This document shows positions 7,244 to 14,546 of a DNA stretch of 22,507 nucleotides, piece after piece. The notes beneath the pieces are model-generated. The model did no database searches, was not told where the DNA came from, and saw nothing but the letters and a program-made list of their open reading frames with translations. The position numbers and the translations under genes were made by a program. This DNA is from a virus. Each line of letters begins with the position of its first letter. The first letter of the stretch is position 1. The stretch is taken from IMG/VR virus record IMGVR_UViG_3300034736_000146, positions 1 through 22,507 of that record; one strand, given 5' to 3'.

Positions 7244-7312
7244 TTATGGGCTCTTGTCTAGCACATCTACTACTACTAGTGACATGACAAGTATGCTAAT
7301 AAGAATAATCAT
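7244..7312 (-). CDS. Possible 22 aa membrane peptide
   Basis: A very short minus-strand frame encodes MIILISILVMSLVVVDVLDKSP, a single hydrophobic segment with a charged tail, consistent with a tiny one-pass membrane peptide. AGGA lies five bases before the ATG. Both the ATG and the AGGA sit in the loop of a perfect 10-base inverted repeat (7299-7333), and a small hairpin (AGCCC/GGGCT, 7239-7252) follows the stop. With only 22 codons it could be chance; the ribosome binding site and hydrophobic composition are the only support. Confidence 0.35.
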   Translation of the reverse strand: MIILISILVMSLVVVDVLDKSP

Positions 7313-7333
7313 TTACATCCTAGTTATTCTTAT
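7299..7333. repeat. Perfect 10-base inverted repeat with 15-base loop
   Basis: ATAAGAATAA at 7299-7308 is the exact reverse complement of TTATTCTTAT at 7324-7333. In a minus-strand transcript the loop would contain the AGGA and ATG of the 22 aa frame. As DNA it would be a symmetrical AT-rich operator candidate. The rest of the 7090-7381 gap holds only the promoter-like element, the 22 aa frame and a small hairpin. Confidence 0.55.
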
Positions 7334-7381
7334 CTCTTTGAGTAGTTAGTTTCCGTGATGAGAAAGTTTTATAACAGCTAA

Positions 7382-7849
7382 TTAAAACTCACTGTCATCA
7401 GCTTCCGCATCATCAATATCAAAGTCAACCGAACCGGTGTACTCGATAAGGTTAGTTACTTGAATAGCGGACAGGATAGTTGAGATACCCTGACGACCAG
7501 CAACATCGTACTCTCTACGATATACTTTAACATTACCTATAGAACCATTGCCGATCTTAATAGTAGGGTCAATCTTTTGCTTACGACCATCTACCATCTG
7601 CACTGGATCATTATCTGTACCGTCTTTACGAAGAGCCTTACGCTTTAGGTTGACAGCTACACGAGTGGGATCATCTTTAACAGGCTTAACTGAACCGAAA
7701 CCTGCTAGCTCTTCAGCTCTATCCGAACCAACAACGATCTGACATTCCCATTGCAGAGTACCAAAAGGATCTGTTGGGTTTGAAGGATCTACTTTAACGT
7801 AGTTAAGAGTTACGTTACGGATGATTGAAGTACCAAGATTATCTGACAT
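7382..7849 (-). CDS. Single-stranded DNA-binding-like protein (OB-fold type), 155 aa
   Basis: This 155-residue, beta-rich protein resembles phage SSB-like proteins: GTSIIRNVTLNYVKV, then WECQIVVG, then a basic segment (VAVNLKRKALRKDG) and IGNGSIGNVKVYRREY. It ends in an acidic tail closed by an aromatic residue (DIDDAEADDSEF). An acidic tail with a terminal Phe is the protein-interaction feature of T7 gp2.5 and bacterial SSB. I infer that it coats ssDNA during replication; family assignment by search is still needed. Its start is preceded by AAAGG at about ten bases, slightly far. It follows the amidoligase block after a 65-base gap and is the second SSB-like gene here. Confidence 0.65.
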   Translation of the reverse strand: MSDNLGTSIIRNVTLNYVKVDPSNPTDPFGTLQWECQIVVGSDRAEELAGFGSVKPVKDDPTRVAVNLKRKALRKDGTDNDPVQMVDGRKQKIDPTIKIGNGSIGNVKVYRREYDVAGRQGISTILSAIQVTNLIEYTGSVDFDIDDAEADDSEF

Positions 7850-7914
7850 ATATGTATTACCTTTATAATTAATAAGTGTTTATTAGATTGGTTTTAAATG
7901 CACTATGCTTTATA

Positions 7915-8085
7915 TTAGCTCATCGTATCCTCCGCTTGGTATGTGGTTTCCCACGCATAAGTATCCTCTACAAATTCGTCAAGAGTATACCCTCTTTGCT
8001 TTATCTCTAACAACGTAATATGTTTTACGTCATCAATGAACTCACCTTTAACATGCTTTGGTACAGCATATGCAAATGTCCTCAT
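7915..8085 (-). CDS. Hypothetical 56 aa protein at the end of the amidoligase block
   Basis: A short minus-strand gene encodes 56 residues beginning MRTFAYAVPKHVKGEF and ending with a polar tail, TTYQAEDTMS. I do not recognise it. The middle (DDVKHITLLEIKQRGYTLDEFVEDTY) should be helical. Its ATG overlaps the stop of the cyclotransferase-like gene by four bases (ATGA), with AAAGGA upstream, which supports a real, coupled gene. The 65 bases after it, before the SSB-like start, hold a weak AATAA/TTATT stem and no clear terminator. Confidence 0.7.
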   Translation of the reverse strand: MRTFAYAVPKHVKGEFIDDVKHITLLEIKQRGYTLDEFVEDTYAWETTYQAEDTMS

Positions 8086-8471
8086 AAAAGATCCTTTAGA
8101 TTTACCTTACGGTACTCCACCCAATCACCCGAAGTAACTTCATCATGCCCCTTATACCTTTCATCACGTAAGGTATACATAAGAGCTTGACCGAACTCAG
8201 TCATAACAACTTCTCTTTCATAAAAGTTACGAGAGGTGGGGCCATGATACCCTTCTAGTCTATCTAACCTAGCTAGGGTTTCTTCATTGACACGATAGAC
8301 TTCTACTTTAATAGATGAAGTACCTGTTCCAACACCGGGGAACGCACCAAGAGAGAACATTCTAAACTCTTTTGGTGTTTGAGTTGTCCCTATTAGTTCA
8401 GACTGCGATAGTAACGCATGGTTACCAAAGCCTTTACGCAAGGACCCATACACTGCTACTTTAGTATTCAT
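8082..8471 (-). CDS. Gamma-glutamylcyclotransferase-like (AIG2/GGCT fold) protein
   Basis: This 129-residue protein is of the AIG2/gamma-glutamylcyclotransferase fold, whose members cleave gamma-glutamyl amines by cyclisation to 5-oxoproline. The substrate-binding loop is VAVYGSLRKG (residues 5-14), matching the YGSLRxG signature. The catalytic Glu is E73 in RLDRLEGYHG, followed by YERE at 84-87 as in the family. Length is normal for a single domain. It lies 11 bases after the ATP-grasp gene with an AGGAGA site. The context suggests it cuts or rearranges a glutamyl-amide made by the neighbouring ligases, or reverses the reaction; the true substrate is unknown. Confidence 0.88.
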   Translation of the reverse strand: MNTKVAVYGSLRKGFGNHALLSQSELIGTTQTPKEFRMFSLGAFPGVGTGTSSIKVEVYRVNEETLARLDRLEGYHGPTSRNFYEREVVMTEFGQALMYTLRDERYKGHDEVTSGDWVEYRKVNLKDLL

Positions 8472-8482
8472 ACATTCTCCTG

Positions 8483-9709
8483 TTATTGATTTACTTTTAT
8501 TAAGCTATGAGCTTGAAAGACTAAAGGTAACTGAGTCACACCTACGTGTCCGGGCTTAAGGAATACTGTATATCTGCCCCTTCGATTACAATGCCTGACA
8601 TACAGCTTGTATGGTGGGACTATACCTTGATTGTTTAACCAATAGTGGTAATCATGAATAACATTATCAGTTCCACCTTGATTAATATAATCTTCAATCA
8701 GTGTATTTACATTGTCTTGAAACCTTACCTCAGTCAAATACTCTAAGTCTTCATGGTGTTGCACATTATGGGGAGGTTCTAAACCATCTAAACAATATTG
8801 AAGATCCTGTACTAAACTAAAAGAGTTATTGCTTTCGTCCTCAACTGTGTCTTCTTGTTGATCTTCTTCTTCTATTTCATATAGAGGCTTCTTCCAACTG
8901 TAAGGTAACTCACCTTCTAGCATACGTTTAAATGCAGAAACATAACGAGTGCTAGTGCTATCACCTTCAAGCCCACATGCTGTATTAACTTCCAGTACTG
9001 TAGCTTTCTTCTTACGTTCATTCCAGATAACATCTACTGCACCAAAGTCTAAGTTGATAGCCGACACTGCATTGATTGCTTCTGATATAATACTTTTATC
9101 AGGAGTAAGATCGTTAATAGTATAGATGAACCCGTTATCATGGTTACGTATTTGATAGTTAGAAGGTACGCTTCCATACTGATGTGCTTTACGTTGAACG
9201 TGAATAGCAACACCTTTAGCAACATGAACACGGTACTCATCTCGCTTTCTCATATACTTAGTATAGAGTAAAGCAGTGGGTATTGCTACTGATGGGCTTA
9301 CGTCCTCACTAAATGTTACTAGCTCAAGCCCTTCACCAGAGTGACCTTGTAATACATGGCGGACTACAACGTCATTACCTTCAGCGTACCAACGTTTAGC
9401 TTCTGTCTTTGAGGTGGTCCAGTCGGGTATGCTTACAGGAAGTAAGGTGTCTTGATTTGATTTACTAATCTCTTTAAAGAACTTAAGCTTGTTAGATGCA
9501 ACGCTTACTGCATTTGTTTTATTTATAACATTAACAGAAGGCAGGTGCTTTAAGTCTGAGGTTGAGTTACCCCAATTAATAATGGTTGTATTCTCATTGT
9601 CTCTTAGAGTAGAGTCACTTAGTTTCATTCTCTTACACCTAAGAGTGTTAGCTAATAGTTTAGCTGAACTGCTTCCTACTTTATATGGTAGTACTATTGT
9701 ATTGTTCAT
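8483..9709 (-). CDS. ATP-grasp ligase with extra C-terminal domain
   Basis: This 408-residue protein has an ATP-grasp catalytic core. Such enzymes activate a carboxylate as acyl-phosphate and couple it to an amine. Visible features are INWGNSTS (44-51), the ATP-binding strand/loop VVVRHVLQGHSGEGLELV (114-131), KYMRKRDEYRVHV (151-163), and the metal-binding end DFGAVDVIWN (221-230) plus LEVNTACGLEG (239-249) with E240 and N242. After residue 276 comes an acidic linker (EIEEEDQQEDTVEDE) and a further 115 residues (about 295-408) that I do not recognise. The start overlaps the glutamine amidotransferase stop by four bases. With two other amide-forming enzymes upstream, it probably adds an amino acid or amine to a shared substrate. 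Confidence 0.85.
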   Translation of the reverse strand: MNNTIVLPYKVGSSSAKLLANTLRCKRMKLSDSTLRDNENTTIINWGNSTSDLKHLPSVNVINKTNAVSVASNKLKFFKEISKSNQDTLLPVSIPDWTTSKTEAKRWYAEGNDVVVRHVLQGHSGEGLELVTFSEDVSPSVAIPTALLYTKYMRKRDEYRVHVAKGVAIHVQRKAHQYGSVPSNYQIRNHDNGFIYTINDLTPDKSIISEAINAVSAINLDFGAVDVIWNERKKKATVLEVNTACGLEGDSTSTRYVSAFKRMLEGELPYSWKKPLYEIEEEDQQEDTVEDESNNSFSLVQDLQYCLDGLEPPHNVQHHEDLEYLTEVRFQDNVNTLIEDYINQGGTDNVIHDYHYWLNNQGIVPPYKLYVRHCNRRGRYTVFLKPGHVGVTQLPLVFQAHSLIKVNQ

Positions 9710-10845
9710 TGCACTTGCTCCGTTTTAGTAACTGATACAGCCCATTGGCTGCTAAGTATTTCATTGATTTGATTTTGTTTGTGCTTGTTGTTTACATCTC
9801 CTTCAATTATCTCAAGCAACCATGGTGTATCTACAATTAAAACTTCAGACCCAGCGTTACCTACTAAAGCTTTTACAAACCCTGTGTAATAGCCAGCTAC
9901 TGAGTTGTTAGGCTGATTGAAAGCACGTACTCTTAGTTGCTTACCATCAGTTTGTAAACCCTCTAGTACTCCTGTAATGTTAGAGTCTAAGATGTCAGGC
10001 AATCCCATACTATAGAACTCTACCTCTTCACCTAGTATAAGGTTATGTCTAGCTAGCGGATTAGTATTGCCTTGATATGCAACAGCCTTAGGCGTATTGT
10101 AGTAGGTATTTATTGGACGTTTGTAAGGTTTAACAATTGGCTTTGGTGCAAGCTTTACTTTCTTATCTGTTAAAGTAATGTCACCTTTATCGTTAAACTT
10201 AAAGGTTAGTAAGTGACCAGCGGGTAGCTCGTTGATTGTATACTTAATGTTATTACGTGACAGTATAGCTTCAAGCATGTGACGTTCAGATGCATAGTAG
10301 TACGTATCTTTAAGGTCACTCTTAGCTACCCACAGTGGGCGTTCTTCATTACGTACTAAGTAATACTCACGAGTATGATCGTTCCACCACGATAAAGCAA
10401 AGGCACCTATCAGTTTACTAATTACTTCTTCAGGGTTATCAGCTAATCCCATAGCATAGGCAATGTTCTCGCTGTCAACTTCAAAGTCTTTATGATCTGG
10501 AAGGGTTGTCTGATCAGAAAGAGTACCGTTGTGAGCTAAGGTTACGTTACCGTATGTAAACGGGTGTGCATTGTTATCATCAATAGCACCTTGAGTGGCG
10601 TATCTATTATGGCCAAGCAAGAAGTCACCTGTTACTCTGCTTGATATCTTTTCACCTAACTTTAGCTGAAGGTAATCACTAGCATTAAGCGCCCTCTTGA
10701 ACGTCTCTACTTCACCTTTAATATTATTAGTAGACACCCCGGTACTGTGTGGGCCACGCAATGCGTCTATATATAACAACTGACGAAACACTTTACTGTC
10801 TGTAAAGTTCATAGTTGAACCTACTACTCCTACTAATCCACACAT
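9706..10845 (-). CDS. Class II glutamine amidotransferase (Ntn hydrolase)
   Basis: The first half of this 379-residue protein is a GATase type II domain, which hydrolyses glutamine and releases ammonia for a partner enzyme. Cys2, exposed after Met removal (MCGLVGVVG), is the nucleophile. RGPHSTGV (30-37), GHNRYATQG (78-86, Arg81), AHNGTLSD (104-111, Asn106-Gly107) and DSEN (124-127) match the glutamine-binding residues of GlmS/PurF in order. There is no sugar isomerase or phosphoribosyl domain; residues 240-379 are an unrecognised beta-rich tail. It overlaps the amidoligase gene by 13 bases and the ATP-grasp gene by four. It probably feeds ammonia to, or transfers glutamyl groups with, these enzymes. 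Confidence 0.9.
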   Translation of the reverse strand: MCGLVGVVGSTMNFTDSKVFRQLLYIDALRGPHSTGVSTNNIKGEVETFKRALNASDYLQLKLGEKISSRVTGDFLLGHNRYATQGAIDDNNAHPFTYGNVTLAHNGTLSDQTTLPDHKDFEVDSENIAYAMGLADNPEEVISKLIGAFALSWWNDHTREYYLVRNEERPLWVAKSDLKDTYYYASERHMLEAILSRNNIKYTINELPAGHLLTFKFNDKGDITLTDKKVKLAPKPIVKPYKRPINTYYNTPKAVAYQGNTNPLARHNLILGEEVEFYSMGLPDILDSNITGVLEGLQTDGKQLRVRAFNQPNNSVAGYYTGFVKALVGNAGSEVLIVDTPWLLEIIEGDVNNKHKQNQINEILSSQWAVSVTKTEQVQ

Positions 10846-11750
10846 ATTTTATCCCTTATCTTTTCCAATTGGTTAAAGCCGTTATTAGTTTGTCGTATTG
10901 ATTCAGAAGCTGACCTAAATCTCATATCATATAATAGATCTTCTGCTATAGACACACCTTCATATACTTCTTGAAGGGCACTTGTTGCACTTGATATATT
11001 ACTATTAATTAAATCATCACCTAGTATTTCTCTTAACATAAACATAGGTCCGTGGTTACTTAATACTTTAGGTAGGCCAGTTAGTTTATTACTATCTGAT
11101 ATTGCATACTCCTTAAGTTTAAGTAGATGATTGACCCAGTTGATAAGCCTTGACCTATCAGCTGTCCCCTCATGCCCACGGAACTCTAAAGACCCGAACT
11201 GTGGGACAGATAGTAAGTTAACAGAGGAGTACTTACTCCAGTATCTTTCAGATCTTAAGGCATCTGGACCTAGCCTAGCGATAGCACTTAGCTTTGACAC
11301 TTGATCCTTGCCTCGATACAAAGATAAAGAATATATACCTTCATCTCTTTCTTTACCACACACAGCAAACAAGTAAGGCTCTATCATAGCATACAGTATT
11401 ACGTATTTTATTAGCTCATTCCATGTCATATCTCTCACATCAACATGAACATGCACTGAAGTCCTATGTGAAAACCTAATGTCAGGCATAGCAGATAAGG
11501 TTTCGCATAAGGAATCTAACCTACGAGTTGCACTAAGGCCACCAACAGGTCCTTTAAATACGTACTCTACCCCGTTGTCTCTTAGTGATCCGTCACCTAT
11601 ACATCGCCATCCTTTTATTGGAGCATCTACTGTGATGTTTTCTACCTCTACTTCTATACCTATCTTGGTGGTGTTTATTAGATCACCTAATAAAACCTGA
11701 GGTGTTTGTTGCTCCCTAGTTGCAAACAACGATTGAATTGTGGTATCCAT
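10833..11750 (-). CDS. Amidoligase (COOH-NH2 ligase, glutamine synthetase-like fold)
   Basis: This 305-residue protein matches the putative amidoligase family (PF12224 type), relatives of glutamine synthetase and gamma-glutamylcysteine ligase that form amide bonds with ATP. In numbering that includes three upstream codons, the motifs are IGIEVEVE (33-40; E36, E38), GDGSLRDNGVEYVF (55-68; E65), SVHVHVDVRD (101-110; H103, H105) and YSSVNL...GSLEFRGHEG (177-198; E192, R194), in the expected order. A TTG start at 11757-11759 is possible, but it abuts AGAGGA; the ATG at 11748-11750 lies nine bases from the same site and is preferred. It overlaps the unknown 224 aa gene by 35 bases and the amidotransferase by 13, so all three are coupled. 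Confidence 0.85.
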   Translation of the reverse strand: MDTTIQSLFATREQQTPQVLLGDLINTTKIGIEVEVENITVDAPIKGWRCIGDGSLRDNGVEYVFKGPVGGLSATRRLDSLCETLSAMPDIRFSHRTSVHVHVDVRDMTWNELIKYVILYAMIEPYLFAVCGKERDEGIYSLSLYRGKDQVSKLSAIARLGPDALRSERYWSKYSSVNLLSVPQFGSLEFRGHEGTADRSRLINWVNHLLKLKEYAISDSNKLTGLPKVLSNHGPMFMLREILGDDLINSNISSATSALQEVYEGVSIAEDLLYDMRFRSASESIRQTNNGFNQLEKIRDKICVD

Positions 11751-12390
11751 TTGGGACAATCCTCTTTAGCATTGGCATTAAATGATCGAGACCTTCATGT
11801 ATTTCTACATTAGTTCCATTGACCACACCTACTGGGTTTGATTTGTACATAAGAACAGTGTCATTTAACCCATACATATTTGATATAGCAAAGTCTAATG
11901 ATAAAGCTCTTGCTATCTTTTCACCTGACACTACCATATCTATTGCATCTCCTATGGGTGTGAAGGTATTATCATACAGACTGTTAAGATCTTTATCCGT
12001 AAAGGATCTTCCGTAATTCTTTTCATTCCTCATTATATTACATAGGTCTTCATCATGCACCTGAGAGTTAACACATTGCATCCTTAAGCCTTTCTTCCAC
12101 TGTCTCTTAGCTACCCTCTCTGTATACACAACGTGGTCTCTAACGTTAATCATGCCTAACTTAGGCCAGTTAAAATTTATATTAACACTAGGGTCATCGA
12201 GGTCAAGGGCTACAGTGTCTCCGTTTAACTTAGTAATTTCAATAATGATATTATTGTTGGAGTGGAAGTTTTGTACCAATGCAGGGTACCAGCCATCATC
12301 ATCTCTACTAGAGAACCTTAAGTATGTACCTACGTACGTACTATGGACATCTCTTGCACTCATGTCCTTAAAATGTTTACTTACTGACAT
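11716..12390 (-). CDS. Unknown protein between the two ligases, 224 aa
   Basis: I do not recognise this 224-residue protein by domain. It starts MSVSKHFKDMSARDVHSTYVGTYLRF and has a beta-rich first third (YPALVQNF, NIIIEITKL, DTVALDLDD) that could be an SH3-like barrel. A basic central segment follows (VVYTERVAKRQWKKGLRMQ), then a helical C-terminal half. There is no signal peptide or membrane segment. GAGG seven bases before the ATG supports the start. It sits nine bases after COOH-NH2 ligase type 2 and overlaps the amidoligase start by 35 bases, so it is probably made in step with them. It could be the modified substrate, a carrier or a targeting subunit; this is inference from position only. 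Confidence 0.75.
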   Translation of the reverse strand: MSVSKHFKDMSARDVHSTYVGTYLRFSSRDDDGWYPALVQNFHSNNNIIIEITKLNGDTVALDLDDPSVNINFNWPKLGMINVRDHVVYTERVAKRQWKKGLRMQCVNSQVHDEDLCNIMRNEKNYGRSFTDKDLNSLYDNTFTPIGDAIDMVVSGEKIARALSLDFAISNMYGLNDTVLMYKSNPVGVVNGTNVEIHEGLDHLMPMLKRIVPNGYHNSIVVCN

Positions 12391-12399
12391 TATTTTACC

Positions 12400-13194
12400 T
12401 CATAGTACAGATAAGTTTAGGTTATTGATGACCGAAGTCGCAGACTTGGTATCGCTTTTGTTAATAATCTTACACAAAGTACGTTGATCAACCTCTTCTA
12501 GGTACGAAGGTAGCAAATCTATGTTACGAGTAGCCCATAATGTACGATCATACACCCATTCCATTAGTTCTGTAGACTCTAACCAGAAATTACTAAGGGT
12601 TCTGTACTCTACACCATACATTTTGTGACGCATTGAACCAGCTTTACCGTACAATCTACGTCTTTGTGTGTCACTGTCAAGCATAATAGAAGGAAGGCCT
12701 AAGGTAAAGTCCATCATCTTAATAAGATTACGGTTTACTATTGGGTTAGGTGAGTCGTATCCCACATGAACATGACCACCTGCGGTACGTAGAGTAACCT
12801 TGTCACCTTGGGGTCGTGGCATTTCTCTGTTGGTCCATGCATTAAACTCTGCACTGCAACCAAACTCCATAGCTTCAGGGCCGTAACTCTCTAGCTCTTC
12901 CATAGTATAGTTGTGACTTGGTACTACAACAGTACGTAACCCTTTGTTTTCTAAGATGTTTTTCAACTGAGACATAACTGTTGTCATGTTACTAGTAAAC
13001 TCTAGCTTAGAGTAAGCAGGGTCAATGTTAAACTCAGCAAGGACATTATCTTCTTGCACTGCACCGTTATTTACAGGCCTTGGGTATGACTTGTTACCAC
13101 CTAAGTGCCCGATGACAGACGATATTTTACCAGACATGTCAGCTACAAAGACTTCAGGGTCTGCTCCGACTGTTACGTTTTCCAACTTGGACAT
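12400..13194 (-). CDS. phiEco32-type COOH-NH2 ligase type 2
   Basis: This 264-residue protein matches the phage phiEco32-like COOH-NH2 ligase type 2 family (PF14395 type), a second branch of the glutamine synthetase-like amidoligases. Motifs in order are VGADPEVFV (9-17; E14), VQEDNVLAEFNID (46-58; E48, E54), RTAGGHVHVGY (136-146; H141, H143), the basic TQRRRLYGKAG (176-186), and GVEYRTLSNFW (194-204; E196, R198). These correspond to the metal and ATP ligands of the fold. GGAG lies about seven bases before the ATG. It is flanked by two unrecognised proteins and forms the upstream half of the amide-bond cluster. Substrate unknown. Confidence 0.87.
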   Translation of the reverse strand: MSKLENVTVGADPEVFVADMSGKISSVIGHLGGNKSYPRPVNNGAVQEDNVLAEFNIDPAYSKLEFTSNMTTVMSQLKNILENKGLRTVVVPSHNYTMEELESYGPEAMEFGCSAEFNAWTNREMPRPQGDKVTLRTAGGHVHVGYDSPNPIVNRNLIKMMDFTLGLPSIMLDSDTQRRRLYGKAGSMRHKMYGVEYRTLSNFWLESTELMEWVYDRTLWATRNIDLLPSYLEEVDQRTLCKIINKSDTKSATSVINNLNLSVL

Positions 13195-13206
13195 AATAGC
13201 TCTCCG

Positions 13207-14091
13207 TTATACAGTTAAAAGTTGCATTAGTTTTTCTATATGATCGTCATTTAATCCTTTATCTTCACTTCTCATCCAACCGATACCACTGTGAAGTCTT
13301 GTTGGGTTCTTTAGGATGTCAGTCATCAGTGTACATTGAATGTTACCTCTGGTGTAGGCACCTGATGGTGCTTTACAGAAGAACCTACCTAACGCTTCAG
13401 AGTTATTGACGCTAGCTCTTTTGTAATGCTTAGCGGTTCTGAATGTACTTTGCTTACCGCCATATAGATCTTTATCCCAATCATCACAAAGTAATCTGTT
13501 AAGCATAATCTTAGCACCCTTTATAGTAAATCTTTCAGGGTATATGATAGTGCTTTCTGTTGAACTGTTAGGATTAAATTGTAAATCTTGGGGGTCTTCA
13601 CTGAGGTATCTTTGATAGTCATTGATTGCAAGTGCTGCAACAAAGGATAAGTCTTTATCGTAACCCATATCTACCAGCTTAGTAAAGGTTTGTACTACCC
13701 CTTGCATGAACTGAGGCGCACGTAACAAAAATAAGACAACCATCATTCTATCTGCAGGGATATCAGTTTGTACTTCGAACCCTGCTTTGTAACCTAAGAG
13801 GTTGTTACGTTTCTGAACAAGAGCTGAGCTTATAAAATCAAGAGACATTAGGTAAGTCCACCAGCTATCGCATGTTTCCCAATCAATGTTATCGGGAAGT
13901 ACGATCTCCTCTACTTCTACTTCTTCCTCTCTGTCCCATCTTTTAATTAGGAAAGGTAAGTACTTAATAGAAACAGGGTGTACGTGGTTGCTCATACCTC
14001 TTGTTACGTTGTTAATAGCGGCAAAGCAAGGCTTACCTACATGTTTTACTACCATATAGTTTGAAAGCTTAACATCAAATGCAACACACAT
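13207..14091 (-). CDS. Unknown protein heading the amidoligase block, 294 aa
   Basis: I do not recognise a domain in this 294-residue protein. The N-terminus (MCVAFDVKLSNYMVVKHVGKP) begins Met-Cys, as an Ntn-type enzyme would, but the rest of a GATase signature is missing, so that resemblance is probably accidental. The middle is helical and hydrophobic (PADRMMVVLFLLRAPQFMQG), not clearly membrane-spanning. The C-terminal third has many Lys, Arg and Asn residues, with GYPER-like and GAKIMLNRLLCDDWDKDLYGG segments. GAGGAT before the ATG supports the start. Its ATG overlaps the stop of a 29 aa gene by one base and its stop lies 12 bases before COOH-NH2 ligase type 2. The strict co-location suggests a role in the same pathway. 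Confidence 0.75.
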   Translation of the reverse strand: MCVAFDVKLSNYMVVKHVGKPCFAAINNVTRGMSNHVHPVSIKYLPFLIKRWDREEEVEVEEIVLPDNIDWETCDSWWTYLMSLDFISSALVQKRNNLLGYKAGFEVQTDIPADRMMVVLFLLRAPQFMQGVVQTFTKLVDMGYDKDLSFVAALAINDYQRYLSEDPQDLQFNPNSSTESTIIYPERFTIKGAKIMLNRLLCDDWDKDLYGGKQSTFRTAKHYKRASVNNSEALGRFFCKAPSGAYTRGNIQCTLMTDILKNPTRLHSGIGWMRSEDKGLNDDHIEKLMQLLTV

Positions 14092-14180
14092 TAGTTATCC
14101 TCTTGGTTTAGTTTAATCCATAGCGTTACTAACAACGCTCCGTAAAACAACATCATAATATCAGTCATCCACATCTTCAT
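14091..14180 (-). CDS. Small membrane protein, 29 aa
   Basis: A minus-strand gene of 29 codons encodes MKMWMTDIMMLFYGALLVTLWIKLNQEDN. Residues 7-23 form one hydrophobic helix flanked by Lys, so it is probably a one-pass membrane peptide. Its stop overlaps the ATG of the 294 aa gene (TAATG) and it overlaps the 33 aa gene by 20 bases. AGAGGAT is very close to the first ATG; the ATG at 14172-14174 (two codons later) has better spacing and may be the true start. Function unknown. Confidence 0.55.
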   Translation of the reverse strand: MKMWMTDIMMLFYGALLVTLWIKLNQEDN

Positions 14181-14262
14181 TATCCTCTTGGTTTTCTTCT
14201 TCTAAATCTAAATCCCCATGGTGCCAGTCGGGATCTCCCATTTCTTCCCAAGTCCTACCCAT
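14161..14262 (-). CDS. Acidic small protein, 33 aa
   Basis: A minus-strand gene of 33 codons starts MGRTWEEMGDPDWHHGDL and ends in a run of Glu, Asp and Asn (QEDNEDVDD). Its ATG overlaps the stop of the HTH-like gene by one base (TAATG), which favours reinitiation by the same ribosome. I do not recognise it. Composition suggests a soluble, partly disordered acidic peptide, possibly a partner for a basic protein. Confidence 0.5.
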   Translation of the reverse strand: MGRTWEEMGDPDWHHGDLDLEEENQEDNEDVDD

Positions 14263-14546
14263 TACAGTGCCATCCTTATCCACTTATCTGATAGCCTTTC
14301 AGACTCAGACTCTAACCTTTCAAACACATAAGCATTGGTACGTGATTGCGTACGCTTACGCATCTGATCAATATCCCTGAAGGTATCATTATCTACAGTC
14401 CCTTTGTTACTGCGGACTATGCGGCCCCATAGGGTAGCTGTCTTGATACCTGTGATGATTGACAGTTGCGGTATGGTATACTCTGCTCCGTGAAGGAGCC
14501 TAGGGTGACTTGATTCGTTTACATATTCTATTGGTTTTCTGGCCAT
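14262..14546 (-). CDS. HTH-like DNA-binding protein, 94 aa
   Basis: This 94-residue basic protein has a plausible helix-turn-helix at about 23-48: YTIPQLSIITGIKTATLWGR. The pattern T-x-x-x-L-x-x-x-T-G-I-x-x-x-T-x-x-x-R is typical of small phage regulators. The C-terminal half is helical and charged (MRKRTQSRTNAYVFERLESESERL). GGAG lies nine bases before the ATG. It is the first gene after a strong terminator and before the amidoligase block, so control of that block is a reasonable guess. It could instead bind the degenerate repeats of the divergent hub. Confidence 0.6.
   Translation of the reverse strand: MARKPIEYVNESSHPRLLHGAEYTIPQLSIITGIKTATLWGRIVRSNKGTVDNDTFRDIDQMRKRTQSRTNAYVFERLESESERLSDKWIRMAL

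Noticed and set aside
7158-7349. Plus-strand 63-codon frame in the gap before the 155 aa SSB-like gene
   Set aside because: No ribosome site, Ser/Thr-rich unconvincing translation, and it lies opposite the minus-strand promoter element and small hydrophobic frame.
13207-13290. Ntn-hydrolase reading of the 294 aa protein from its Met-Cys start at 14091
   Set aside because: The remaining GATase II motifs (R-x-A-T, N-G, D) are missing, so Met-Cys alone is not evidence.
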